A stretch of 64,000 bases of DNA from Omphiscola glabra (GCA_964017045.1 OZ024804.1:25176899-25240898); one strand, 5' to 3'; shown: positions 24,036 to 35,775, counted from the first letter of the stretch. Notes: generated by a model not told the origin, from the sequence alone. Numbers and translations are program-made.

Positions 24036-24815
24036 GCTGGACACTGATATCAAGGGATCTGGACATTGAACTCAAGGGAGCTGGAATTCGATATCAAAGA
24101 AAGTTGGACGTTGTGATCAAGGAAGCTGGACTTTGAGATCAAGTGAGTGGACTTTGATGTCAATGAAGCTGGACTTTGATGTATGAAGAGTGGCACGTTG
24201 ATATAAAGGAAGCTGGACTTTGATGTATGAAGAGTGGCACGTTGATATAAAGGAAGCTGGACTTTGATGTATGAAGAGTGGCACGTTGATATAAAGGAAG
24301 CTGGCCTTTGATGTTTGAAGAGTGGCACGTTGATATAAATGAAGCTGGACTTTGATGTATGAAGAGTGGCACGTTGATATAAATGAAGCTGGACTTTGAT
24401 GTATGAAGAGTGGCACGTTGATATAAAGGAAGCTGGCCTTTGATTTTAAGGTAGCTGGACTTTGATATCAAGTTACCTGGACCTCGATTTAAATGACGTT
24501 TGACTTTAATATCAAAGAAGCTAGACTTTGAAATCAAGGGAGCTGGACTTTGATATCAAGGTAGCTGGGCATTGATATCAAAGAAGCTAGACTTTGATAT
24601 CAAGGGAGCTGGACTTTGATATCAGAGGAGTGGACTTTGATTTCAGAGGAGTGGATTTTGATATCAGAGGAGTAAACTTTGATATTAAGGGAGCTGGACT
24701 TTGATATCAAGGGAGTTAGACATTGAGTGGACTTTGATATCAATGGAGCTGGACTTTGTTATCAAGGGAGCTGGTCTTTGTTATCAAGGGAACTGGACTT
24801 TGATATCAATGTCGT
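24036..24815. repeat. 22/44-bp minisatellite, degenerate at both ends
   Basis: Basal unit close to gatatcaagggagctggact (about 22 bp). The centre (24180-24430) is homogenised to a 44-bp dimer combining ctggactttgatgtatg with aagagtggcacgttgatata. The long minus-strand ORFs here are repeat artefacts. Confidence 0.92.
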
Positions 24816-25626
24816 AAGTAAGAAATGGACAGTGAAGAAATCTAGGTTGCATAAGTCCAAGCCAATGCAAACTAAAAACACGGAGAGACACAAGTGAAGA
24901 AGACAGAAAACAAATCTAGATCATATATGGAACTTTGGGTATGAGCACCATCGGAAGGCCGTGCAGAAACTACGAGGTAATCCCATATTGACCTACGTAC
25001 CTACACTACTACGGAGTTAGAGCACAAGTTTGGATATCCCGTTGTAAGGGAAGTTTTTATCTATTAGTAGATTTATGCTAGTAAATAACTGTGGACTATA
25101 TGTCTAATACTAATATTTGACTATCTTTTCGTTAATTAAATTTAGTAAAATAATTAATTTTCTTTCGGTGTTTAAAATGGACCATGGGAAATATGAAACT
25201 GCACTTTTACTATTCAAACTGATCCAGCAGCAGTCTGGTAATATGAGATTGTAAGCAACTGCTATTGAGATCTCCTCAAAGTTGTGTTCCTGTGGACTAA
25301 AGGACTTCATATATGTCTAATGTTTATGCTAGAGAAATACTTCAGATGTTTTGTTTGAAATATTATAATTGTAAAAAAAATGTTTCGGTTGATAATATGT
25401 ATTTATTTATGTGCTAAAATAGCTAAGAACAATGTAATAAAAAAAACAAGCCCATCTATTTGGAGCCATAGAGAATCTTATTTTAACTTATACTAGCTTA
25501 TCTTATTTCATAATGTGTTTAAAAACATGGTAAAGACTTTAACTCCAGCTCTCTTGATAGTCAACGCTAATTGCTCAAAAATAAAATAGTGCATATATTA
25601 GATACCTTGCTAGATTACATCGCATC
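24816..25626. other. Intergenic, no gene seen
   Basis: No ORF with family features and no repeat structure noticed. Confidence 0.5.
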
Positions 25627-25869
25627 CGGAAAATTGATCGACGGAAATTTGGTCGAATCGTTTTTTTAATTTATACGTTAAAATTTTGCGTCAAATTTCT
25701 TTTTGAACGCATTATTTTGTTTTACTATATAGTACAGTGCGTTCAAAAAGAAATTTGACGACAATTTTAACGTCTGGACTGGAAAATAATTCGACCAAAT
25801 TTCCGTTCAATCAAATTACCGTCGATCAATTTTCCGTCGACCAAATTTCTTTCGATCAAATTTCCGGTA
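25627..25869. repeat. Hairpin (foldback) element, copy 1
   Basis: Two long inverted arms around a loop of about 28 nt. The inner 22 bp (25689-25710 and 25739-25760) pair perfectly. Pairing extends outward through ttaacgt and attcgaccaaatttccgt, and the right arm has an extra tandem expansion of a cgatcaaatttccgt-like motif. The same 22-bp core recurs in copy 2 at 59612-59679. Confidence 0.85.
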
Positions 25870-26340
25870 ACCAGATTACATATCTGTATACAGTTATGGC
25901 TTTACTGTTGTGGACTAAACCCTTTCAAAATTAGTGAGCTCAGTGTTGAAATAGACTAAAAGTAATAAACTGTTCACATTACCTACAGTAAATTATGACT
26001 TAAACGTCTTACCTATCCTGTGTCAGGTAGAGAGGTCAAAGAGGCGATGTTGGTGTGAGCATGTAGTTAAGTAGGTCAAGAGAGGGAACGAGTCAAAGAA
26101 CGAATGACATGGTGATTGACGCTGAAGAAAAAATGGTATGTTGTTGCTAGAGAGGGTGATCCCGCAGGTAGTGTTATATTATGCACTGGTCACTAAGATA
26201 TGTGTTAGTATGTGCATTTCATGAGAAGTTTCCTAATTATTTCAACATAACTTTTAATTTTATGAATCCTTTATTGCACAGTCAAGAAAAATATATAACC
26301 AGTAAAATTTTCTTTACATTCTTGATCTGAGTTACAGCTT

Positions 26341-26395
<55 letters not shown>

Positions 26396-26843
26396 TAAAT
26401 GACAAATGATCACTGGTATATAGCAGTGGACTCGAGTGCGTCTGTGTGTTTTTGTTTCAGCTTATGTTATAGTTTTGGAAGATTTTAATGTTTCCATAGG
26501 AATAATGGAGTAATAAATGCCTAAAGTTTAATTTAAAATGATAATCTTGTGTTTTTGATCGTGGGGGTCAAAGGTGAAATTGAATGTTTAGACCAAGACG
26601 ACACAAACCAACACGTATTCAAATCCGTCAGCTCAGAATCAAATGATTCGCCATCTGATCTGCAATCGTTGAATATTCCGGGATCAAAACAACCGACCGA
26701 ATACAAGTCTGTTACGGACACATTGGACTATCCATAATCTTTTTAAAAAAATAAAATAAAGCCTAGGACACCGTTCGAACAAAAAAGCTCCGACTCTGTT
26801 CAAACTGCACGAGTACACTGAAGAACCAAACAGCTATTCTGAC
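25870..26843. other. Intergenic, no confident gene
   Basis: Contains the (TA)n tract. Opposite-strand ORFs of about 62 residues near 26540-26730 overlap each other and show no family features. Confidence 0.45.
26344..26388. repeat. (TA)n microsatellite, about 22 units
   Basis: Uninterrupted TA alternation. Confidence 0.95.
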
Positions 26844-28215
26844 CACACAACGATTCACGTACACTCAAGAGCAGTGTAACAGCTATGGAGACCACACAAC
26901 GATTCACGTACACTCAAGAGCAGTGTAACAGCTATGGAGACCACACAACGATTCACGTACACTCAAGAGCAGTGTAACAGCTATGGAGACCACACAACGA
27001 TTCACGTACACTCAAGAGCAGTGTAACAGCTATGGGGACCACACAACGATTCACGTACACTCAATAACAGTGTAACAGCTATGGGGACCACACAACGATT
27101 CACGTACACTCAAGAGCAGTGTAACAGCTATGGGGACCACACAACGATTCACGTACACTCAAGAGCAGTGTAACAGCTATGGGGACCACACAACGATTCA
27201 CGTACACTCAATAACAGTGTAACAGCTATGGGGACCACACAACGATTCACGTACACTCAAGAGCAGTGTAACAGCTATGGGGACCACACAACGATTCACG
27301 TACACTCAAGAGCAGTGTAACAGCTATGGGGACCACACAACGATTCACGTACACTCAAGAGCAGTGTAACAGCTATGGGGACCACACAACGATTCACGTA
27401 CACTCAAGAGCAGTGTAACAGCTATGGAGACCACACAATGATTCACGTACACTCAAGAGCAGTGTAACAGCTATGGGGACCACACAACGATTCACGTACA
27501 CTCAATAACAGTGTAACAGCTATGGAGACCACACAACGATTCACGTACACTCAATAACAGTGTAACAGCTATGGAGACCACACAACGATTCACGTACACT
27601 CAAGAGCAGTGTAACAGCTATGGAGACCACACAACGATTCACGTACACTCAAGAGCAGTGTAACAGCTATGGGGACCACACAACGATTCACGTACACTCA
27701 ATAACAGTGTAACAGCTATGGAGACCACACAACGATTCACGTACACTCAAGAGCAGTGTAACAGCTATGGAGACCACACAACGATTCACGTACACTCAAG
27801 AGCAGTGTAACAGCTATGGGGACCACACAACGATTCACGTACACTCAATAACAGTGTAACAGCTATGGAGACCACACAACGATTCACGTACACTCAATAA
27901 CAGTGTAACAGCTATGGAGACCACACAACGATTCACGTACACTCAAGAGCAGTGTAACAGCTATGGAGACCACACAACGATTCACGTACACTCAAGAGCA
28001 GTGTAACAGCTATGGGGACCACACAACGATTCACGTACACTCAATAACAGTGTAACAGCTATGGAGACCACACAACGATTCACGTACACTCAAGAGCAGT
28101 GTAACAGCTATGGAGACCACACAACGATTCACGTACACTCAAGAGCAGTGTAACAGCTATGGGGACCACACAACGATTCACGTACACTCAATAACAGTGT
28201 AACAGCTATGGGGAC
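26844..28215. repeat. 49-bp satellite array, 28 units with higher-order structure
   Basis: Unit starts cacacaacgattcacgtaca and ends cagctatggNgac. Two diagnostic variants segregate: caaGAGcag versus caaTAAcag, and tatggAgac versus tatggGgac. Units 14-20 (27481-27823) and units 21-27 (27824-28166) carry the same seven-unit variant order, giving a 343-bp higher-order repeat. There is no unique sequence between units. Confidence 0.98.
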
Positions 28216-28910
28216 GACACAACGATTCACCAAACGCCCAGCTACAGAACATTTTAAGGGAACAACGAAAACTCATTCAAAGACTGAAAAGATTATGTGC
28301 TATGCAGTCAAAAGAAATGTCCATTTAATTGGAGCAATAAAAGCATCTTATCTTGAATTTGATGAAATACTTTCGTGTTTCAATCCCTAGAATATGAGTA
28401 CGCCAAAGCCATTAAGTCATTACATCCGGATTGAAAATTGAAACCATATAAACATACACTTTAATTTTTTTTAATATATATTTTGGATGGAGAGTATCAA
28501 AAAAACTTCATTGTTTATTGCTACCATACACAAATTTCTTATGGGACATAACAAATAGTTATGGCTTTGTTTTGAAATATTTTATATTTCGGTTCGATTA
28601 TTTTGTCTAGTTATTGATTTTTTCCGCATAAGAATAATTCAAGTATGGCTTTTAAAAATGATTTTTGAAATTGATTTCATTAACTCAATGGTACTACCAC
28701 GTGATTTAAAGACACGAAGAAGGTGTGAGGGAATAAAAAATTAGTCGGTTTGTTAGACATTATTTAGCTTTGCACACCAGATGAAAAAGCGAGTAGAGAT
28801 AAAGTCTTTTAATTAAAAGGCAACCTTGACAGTGAGCTCGAGTCTTTTTCATAATAGAGCTCAGTTAAAAACAATAAGATTGACATTCATTGCAGAACGC
28901 CATCTGATCA
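28216..28910. other. Intergenic, no gene seen
   Basis: AT-rich, featureless apart from the flanking arrays. Confidence 0.5.
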
Positions 28911-29011
28911 GGGTGCCACAATATTAGGGTGCCACTGGAGCAAGGTGCCACAAGAACATGGTGCCACAAGAACAGGGTGCCACAAGAACAGGGTGCCACT
29001 AGAGCAGGGTG
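28911..29011. repeat. 16-bp tandem repeat, about 6.3 copies
   Basis: Unit gggtgccacaagaaca and close variants. Confidence 0.9.
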
Positions 29012-29472
29012 AAACCAGAGCAAGCAGACTTGGTGGATGTTCAAGGCGAAGTTTGAAGGAGTGGGTAGAAAATAACAGAAGGGGGCAAGAAAGAGACACA
29101 TATATGTCTGAAACTGTTTCAGCCGAGTCCAAGGTTGGCAAATGAAGAAGAGTAAATGATGTACTTTCCAAAAACTGAAAATTTTCATTTTCTTTGATGA
29201 GTTCTCTCAAACTTAAAGCTAAAGTAACAAACCAGCGAAGGTGCTTGAAAGCAGGAGATAGTAATCTCGAAGAAGCCAAACATTGGACAATATGAGAAGT
29301 TTTGACATTCTCAGCTGATTAAGACGTCTTAGAACTCTCACAATCCTCTAAATGAGCCCAAAATTACTTGTTTCTTGCTGTTATGTGTGTCTTTGGCTTC
29401 ATTTAAGAACAAACTTTCAAAACTGAAACTTTTCAAGAACTTTTTATGCGAACTAAAAGGGAATAGTTCAAG

Positions 29473-29902
29473 CAGGGCCGGCGCTAGGGGATGGCGAAGT
29501 GGGGCACCGCCCAAGGCTCTACGTTGTCGTAGTATATTTATAATATACCGAAGCCTACTAAAAGTTCCTCTTCAAGTCAACACACTATTCGGAATTATTA
29601 GATAGTCAAATGTTCTGAAGGTCAGTCTGGCTCCCATACTATCCATTCGAGATGAATCTCGGGAAGCCCCCGGGGCGCATGTTCAGCAGACGAAAGGGGA
29701 TTATCAGGGAATTTTAAACTGTATATAGTCCCGTTAACCTTTTGTTCAGCCTTCATCACACGATAAGGTGACGAATGATATTTACTGTTGTTTCGTAGAT
29801 GTTGCAGAGTGGCGGTGAGGGTCGGATCACACCCACTGTCTTAACATCCTAGCGGCGGAATATATAACGTCGACGGCCCCCACCCTCCTAGCGCCGGCCC
29901 AT
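29473..29902. mobile_element. hAT-like non-autonomous element (CAGGGCCGGCGC ends)
   Basis: Terminal inverted repeats cagggccggcgctagg at 29473 and cctagcgccggccca at the right. Flanking 8-mers agttcaag and tcttcaag match at 6 of 8 positions, as expected for an old hAT target duplication. About 430 bp, no transposase ORF. Confidence 0.7.
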
Positions 29903-30918
29903 CTTCAAGATTTCTGGTCTGGCGATATCTCAGTTATAAGTAATAGGTGAAAATGTTGATTTTGATGAAATGATTGACATGTTTGCATCTTTGAAGACCA
30001 GAAAAATAATGTCTTTACTGTAAATTGTAATATTTGAGAAACATTAATTTTGTTGCCTTTGTAAACATTGTAACCTCAAAATTAAAGTTTTTATTTTATT
30101 TTTTTTTAAATTTTTCATTAGGACTTAATTTACAATTACATTTACTAATATAAACAATTAAGTATGATGATGGTCGGGACGAGGGGGGCCATACGGTAAA
30201 AATGTGTGTGCGTTGACAGCACCAGGAGACACCAACCCTATCCCCCCCCCCCAAACCACACTTAAAAAATAATATATATGATCTTAAAATACTTTTTTAA
30301 GATGATTTTAAACAAAAACTTCCTATAACTTAATTGAAAATATTCAAATACACGGACTAAAATATATCAATACAAATAAGATGCTCTAATGCTAGCAATT
30401 TAAAAAATCAGATGCGTGAAATGAGGCAATAATAAAAGATGCTTGAATGGTAGTAATAACAAACATATGTTTGAAGTCGATCAATAAAAATCAGATGCGA
30501 AAACTTGTGGCGCCCCAACCACTTGAAAAAAATGCGCATCATGCATACCTCACTCGACTTTTTCCACATACATTTTATCTTGAAACATTTAAAACATTTA
30601 CAGCTTAAAAATCGTTTTTTTTTTCTTTTTTTTTTTTGTAGACATTATTTAAAAATGAATTTATATTAAAGGAAAAATATTGTTTTAGCTTTGTTTCTTA
30701 ACTCAAAGGCAAGCAATACAAATACTTACGCCCCAGTGAGTTCTTTAAAAGTAATTAAAATGTTTTCCATTACTCTTTAGAAGTATCATTTAAACGATAA
30801 TGTAACAATAATTATCAATAAATAGCCAACACCGAAGTTGCGTCATCGAATTCTGCTAAGCAGAAACTCTCGACTCGAAAAATTTTTTGCGTTCCATTCC
30901 GCTTTACTGCGTACTCTG
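29903..30918. other. Intergenic, no gene seen
   Basis: AT-rich with a poly(C) run near 30241. Nothing coding. Confidence 0.5.
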
Positions 30919-30920
30919 TA

Positions 30921-30928
30921 TGACGTCA
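30921..30928. promoter_or_regulatory. Full CRE palindrome (TGACGTCA)
   Basis: A complete cAMP-response element consensus at the start of a locally GC/CpG-richer segment that ends in a perfect splice donor (31099/31100). The motif is seen; promoter function is inferred. Confidence 0.35.
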
Positions 30929-30929
30929 C

Positions 30930-31099
30930 TGTGAACTCTTGCGGCCATACCAGTCCGTCGTTGTGATAACAGAGGGGTGGTGCTGGAGGCCGCGGTTCCT
31001 TTCCAAGAACATAGTCCATCCAGCAATGGGGAGCATGGTTCTTCTGATAGTGTAGGATGCCTCTGAAAATCTGCATTGAACATCCCGTGCAGCTTGCAG
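30930..31099 (+). other. Candidate 5' non-coding exon (possibly of the SKICH gene)
   Basis: A GC-richer stretch between the CRE and the strong donor cttgcag|gtaagtg at 31099. The first ATGs in it lead to early stops, so it would be untranslated. It could splice to the exon holding the SKICH ATG (acceptor candidates end at 37992 or 38016). No transcript evidence; an unrelated repeat would look the same. Confidence 0.3.
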
Positions 31100-31285
31100 G
31101 TAAGTGAAGCTTCAATTTTAACGTGTGGATTGAGATCACTTCCCTACCATTGCATACACTAGTAACCCAACTGTATCGATTAGTAGTGTTGTGATCATGT
31201 GATTTCTAATCAGGGAATTAAAAGAAAAATGGGAAACAAATTACCTTGCTTGGCTAATTCAGATAGATCGTACCTCATCATTATG

Positions 31286-31400
31286 TTTAGGGATAGATTT
31301 AGGGTTCAGGTTAGGCTTAGGGATATATTTAGGGTTCAGGTTAGGTTTAGGGATAGATTTAGGGTTCAGGTTAGGTTTAGGGATTAATTTTGGGTTCAGG
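31286..31400. repeat. 30-bp TTTAGGG-rich tandem repeat, about 3.8 copies
   Basis: Unit tttagggatagatttagggt + tcaggttagg. Each unit carries TTAGGG-type words close to the animal telomere hexamer. Confidence 0.9.
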
Positions 31401-31405
31401 CAACC

Positions 31406-31416
31406 AAGATGGCGGC
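31406..31416 (+). promoter_or_regulatory. YY1-like motif AAGATGGCGGC
   Basis: Exact match to the canonical YY1 core with the PolII-gene-start-type AAGATGGCGGC form, 0.3 kb downstream of the candidate first exon. Functional status unknown. Confidence 0.3.
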
Positions 31417-31562
31417 CATGGTAAAAAACGCGGTATGATATATCCGAATTTACAAAAAACCAAAATCATTTCCTAATGTTTCGGTCCTTGGTGTATGGTT
31501 AAGCAACAGCAATGTTGCAATGTAAGAATTTATAGGCTACACATTATACTTTATACACACAC

Positions 31563-31735
31563 CAGAATATGCTTAACCCAGGTTATTCTTACCTCAGATC
31601 ATGTTCACCCTGGTTAAACTTATACCAGATTATGCTTACTTCAGATTATACTTACCCAAGTTTATGCTAACCAGAGACTATGCTTACGTCAGAATACGCT
31701 TACCCCATATCATACTTTCCCCATCTTATGCTTTC
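31563..31735. repeat. Degenerate 17-19-bp tandem repeat
   Basis: About nine diverged copies of agattatgcttacctc. Confidence 0.75.
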
Positions 31736-31950
31736 TGTGTAAACATAAGTCTAGACTTGGGCTGCAATAGGACATTACCGATCACACTGGTTGACGGAAT
31801 AACATAAAATGAACACACCTAACACCTAAATAATAACATTAAATGTGAGCCTGGGGTGCCAAGGTTTGTGTGTCACACAAGACACCCAGACTATTGCATT
31901 AAACCTTCTCACACGCCATGACCATTAGATGCAAACACGAGACTGTAGAG

Positions 31951-32120
31951 CAGTGGTTCTCAACCTTCTTAAAGCCCCGACCCTTTGTTACAGTTCCTCG
32001 TGTTGTGCTGACCCCCACACATATAGATCTATTCCCGTTGCTACTTCATAAATATGTTTTCCAAAGATCTTAGGCGACCCGTGTTTAAGGGTCGTTCGAC
32101 CCCCTGGTTGAGAACCACTG
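31951..32120. mobile_element. hAT MITE, 170 bp (CAGTGGTTCTCAAC ends)
   Basis: Terminal repeats cagtggttctcaacc and ggttgagaaccactg are perfect inverses. Flanking 8-bp duplications ctgtagag (31943-31950) and ctgtaaag (32121-32128) match at 7 of 8. No ORF. Confidence 0.92.
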
Positions 32121-32654
32121 CTGTAAAGGAAACTGGTGTTTGCACATTTTACGTGGGGGGTGAGGGAGTATCACGTGCGTCAGAAATGAAGAAATATCCC
32201 ATAGATAGACGAATATAATACACCTGGACAAATATATCACCTACGGTCCAAATACCTGACATATGAACGAAGTGGTCACTAATGGTCTGACCTAAATAGA
32301 TCTCAGTGATTAACGAATCGCGAGCTAACGTGATTGGAGGATGCAACGTCTCAATCTTTTTAATAGCCAAGATGACATTTGAGAATCCACGATCTGGGAT
32401 GTAATGGATTTCATGCACGGATGGTGTTTTTAATAGCGTCTCCCTTAAAATATGGTACAGTTTCGTGATCTTTTTTGAGAACTCTCACCGTGGTATCTTA
32501 CACGAGTTACTGACAAGGATTTTGGATCTTTAAAATTTCATGACGTCATCGTGAGGTCAAACTGGAAGTAGTCTTTGTTGGGACCTTAACAAGAAAAACA
32601 TGTTTCATGACGGTACAGCTTTCCTGAAGCTCTTAAATGACGGGCGTATGATGA

Positions 32655-32842
32655 CAGAGGCGTAGCTCGAGTGTTTGGCCCCCGGGGACAAGATTCATTT
32701 CAAAGAGCCTCCCTTTCTTTTTTCAACTCTCCAACCCATTTATTTTGATCAATAAAATAATATCCAAGCTCATTTTGACGCCCTTAACTAGTCTGGTGCC
32801 CAGGAACGTTTGTCCCCAATGCACCCTTTAACTACGCCTCTG
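32655..32842. mobile_element. hAT MITE, 188 bp (CAGAGGCGTAG ends)
   Basis: Ends cagaggcgtag and ctacgcctctg, flanked by a perfect 8-bp duplication tatgatga (32647-32654 and 32843-32850). The interior is shared with the copy at 62680-62868 (ggggacaagattcatttnna, tttttcaactctc, atcaataaaataat, ggcgcccaggt-like). Confidence 0.93.
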
Positions 32843-32986
32843 TATGATGAAAACGTATTAGTAATATTTGCAATTTTCCATTTTGTTTCACCCATTGTAA
32901 AGGTGTCCCCCGGACAGCAACCCCAGTGACGTTGCGGCTTAAAAAAATTGTTATGGCCATTTGATTAGTATAGGGATAACGTATGG

Positions 32987-33352
32987 CGGTGGTTCTTAAA
33001 CTTTTCGAAGTCCCGGTTCACTGTTGTAAACAAAACATTAGAGCAAACAAAACGGCAAAAAAGTTAATAGAACTAAAACGTTTATTTTTTTTAATGATGC
33101 GATATTTGAGCTTGGTGCCTCATGAATATTCCTCCAATATCAGGTCGAAAAGTGTAACATAGATAATCCATGTTTTCATCGATTCTCAAGATATTTATTT
33201 CACATAACACCTTCCTCCTCGCAATACTTGTGAACGGATTCGCTGAACAAAAGTATTCATAAAAAAACTAATTAAAAATACTTTATGAAATTTCTTTCTT
33301 AACTGATCATTTAATTTTTGTTTTTATTTAAGAAATATTTTGAGAACCACAG
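32987..33352. mobile_element. Probable hAT MITE, 366 bp (diverged)
   Basis: Ends cggtggttcttaaac and ttttgagaaccacag are imperfect inverses resembling the 31951 element. No convincing target duplication, so bounds are approximate. Confidence 0.5.
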
Positions 33353-34078
33353 GCTGGATCTCAGGGAGTGGGGTTGGTTTTTTTGTTGGTTTTTTGGGTG
33401 GGTGGGGGGGGGGTAATTGTTCTTGGTGTTTTTGTTGTTTTTTGTGTGTAAACCTGTCATTTTTATGGTAGGGTAACAACTCTTTCAACACTGTTTCGGT
33501 AAGTTTAGTAGGTTAAGGAGAATTGTGGGAGTGAGTCGAGAAAAATAAACAAAGAATTTTATGAGGCCATTGACCTCAGAGTATTCCTGTACCATGTTTA
33601 TTGCATGTGGTACGGTGGAGGTGTCGAAGGCACAAACATGTGGGGTTTCCCAGAAGGTAAATATTGCTCTTGGCTTGAGTGTTTTGGACATTCTGTTGTT
33701 CCGTGACTAATGGACCGATTGTGAACGGGTATGGAAGCTAGTGATACTGGGAGAAATGCTTTCCCGCGGTGCATTGAGTCTCAAACAAATAAGAGATGTT
33801 CTCAGAGGGTTAAGTAGTGTTTATTTTTTGACGAAATACCTTTTGATTTATCGTTGTAGCATCCAGCTCACATTGATCGCTTGCATCTCTCAGCTATTCA
33901 TGTTTCATCAAAGCTGTGTTTACGTCATTAAAAAAATTAAAAGATCATCAGTTTAAAGATATAAAAGCTTTGTCTCACCTCACCATGATGGCTGACAGCA
34001 GGCTTTTATTTTTTTTTAAAATTATACGTTTTTCTAGAGAGTGATTTTTTTTGTTTTACTTGTTGATAGTTATATATA
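33353..34078. other. Intergenic, no gene seen
   Basis: Contains a G-run (33402-33414) and T-rich tracts. No coding features. Confidence 0.5.
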
Positions 34079-34605
34079 CACCTATACCTCGCTATACGGC
34101 CGCTCTTTATACGGCATTTCGCTTTACGGCCAACTTTAAATTATGGCACATTTTCGGCCAATAGATACCCTCTCTTTAGTTTCAGCTTCTCCCCTTAGGC
34201 GGCTCTGCTTTAGTAGTCTGCCTTATTTCATGTGCTATCCCACCTTATTCATATCCTGTGACTCAGTATGTTGACGTGTTTGTTCCTCTTTTGTTTGTTC
34301 GGATTAATTGGTGAATTTTATTTTATGTATAAATATGTGCATATGATTTCTTTTGTTTTTTAATTTATATGTTTATTTTTTAAATTTCTGTTTACTATTA
34401 CAATGTTTGTACTTTAATTTTTATAGGAAATGAAAAGAATAAAATGATTTATGAACTAACGACTATATTATTTTATACAAAAATTGGAACAGATCAAATT
34501 AAATTTGTATGGGCTTATATCAAAACTGTTGATTCATTATACGGCTTTTCGCTTTACGGCCAACTTTTCCGGAACGTATCTAGGCCGTAAAGCGAGGTAT
34601 GGGTG
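34079..34605. mobile_element. pogo/Tigger-like MITE, 527 bp
   Basis: Ends caccTATACCTCGC... and ...GCGAGGTATGGGTG are inverted and flanked by TA on both sides (34077-34078 and 34606-34607), as expected for Tc1/mariner-superfamily insertion. Each end also repeats the subterminal word cgctttacggccaactt. The resemblance to Tigger termini (CATACCTCG) is from established knowledge. No transposase ORF. Confidence 0.85.
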
Positions 34606-34760
34606 TATTTAAGTTTCTCTAGTAAATCAGTTTTCTTTTAAGTTTTGTGTTTTGTTATTTTGTGGAGGATGACGGTAAATCTTCCGTTTTTCTTTGATGT
34701 GACAATCTTACTTGAGACATGCGTGAAACTGCAGCTGCTACGACTGATATCTAGTTAAGG

Positions 34761-34920
34761 CAGCGGCTCTTAACCTGTGGGTTGCGACCACTTTTGGGGG
34801 TCGAACGACCCTTTCACACGCGTCGCCTAAGTAGCACGAAAATAATTTTATGTTTGGGGTCAACACAACATGAGGAACTGTATTAACGGGTCGCGGTATT
34901 AGGTATGTTGAGAACCACTG
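34761..34920. mobile_element. hAT MITE, 160 bp
   Basis: Ends cagcggctcttaacc and gttgagaaccactg. Flanks agttaagg and agttatag match at 6 of 8. Related to the 31951 element by its terminal and subterminal sequence. Confidence 0.82.
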
Positions 34921-35060
34921 AGTTATAGCTAGCTCGTTGCTTTGAGGGAATGAAAGGAGTTTTATCTATGTGTGATGATGTCCATTGAAATAAAAAATAA
35001 ATTGTGATTGCCCCGGTTGGAATTCTCAGATGTTGGCCTTAAAAACTCCATTAAGATATT

Positions 35061-35224
35061 CAGTGGCGTAGTGAGGGGGGGGCAAGGGGGGCATAATGCC
35101 ACGGGCCTACTCACAAATGGGCGCCAAATTGTATATTTTACATATAATATTGTATGGTTTTCGAAATGGAGGGCGCTAAAAAGGTATTGTGTCCCGGTCG
35201 CGAGTTAAGCTCGCTACGCCACTG
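35061..35224. mobile_element. hAT MITE, 164 bp (CAGTGGCGTAG ends, perfect TSD)
   Basis: Ends cagtggcgtag and ctcgctacgccactg. Perfect 8-bp duplication aagatatt on both sides (35053-35060 and 35225-35232), so it is among the youngest insertions in the window. No ORF. Confidence 0.95.
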
Positions 35225-35529
35225 AAGATATTAGAAAACATGTGACTCTGTATATAACACTCTTTACATTGGGGGATCATTTAAGTGATAATCTATTGAT
35301 AGTAGTTGAACTGTGATTGATCCTATGAAAATGTTGCAGATTGTAACAGCAAGAAAATCACTAAATGATCACATACAAAATATATTTATTGAGATTTAGG
35401 CTTAGGAAATAGAGCGCGGTGTTTTGAATAAACGCCCCGAAGTAGAGATGAAATTTCAAAAACAACCATTCATTCGAAGAACAGTAAGCAAATTAGTTTC
35501 AAATAGATCAACAGAAAAAATAAATTAGA

Positions 35530-35775
35530 AGACGGAGACGTCACAGAGACGCCACAGATGAGCCACGGAGACGCCACAGCGACGCCACAGAAACGCCACA
35601 GAGACGTCATAGAGACGCCACTTAGTCGTGACAGAGACGTCAAAGAGACGCCACAGAGTCGTTACAGAGACGTCACAGGGACGTCCCAGAGACGTCACAG
35701 AAACGCCACAGAGACGCCATAGAGACGTCACTTAGCCGTAACAGAGACGTCACAGAGTCGTCACAGAGACGTTGC
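35530..35775. repeat. 11-bp minisatellite, about 22 degenerate units
   Basis: Repeats of gagacgccaca and gagacgtcaca. The long minus-strand ORFs through it are array artefacts. Confidence 0.85.

Noticed and set aside
24050..24537. Minus-strand ORFs of 92-125 residues
   Set aside because: Products of the 44-bp repeat array; same peptide cycle in several frames.
26016..26180. Possible LINE C-terminal fragment
   Set aside because: A few residues look LINE-like, but no diagnostic block (YADD, RPRLRW) is present.
26844..28215. CRISPR-like appearance of the 49-bp array
   Set aside because: Units abut directly with no unique spacers, and the DNA is clearly eukaryotic; it is a satellite.
30843..31139. 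98-residue minus-strand ORF over the CRE region
   Set aside because: No family match, no splice context on that strand, and the plus strand has a better explanation (donor site).
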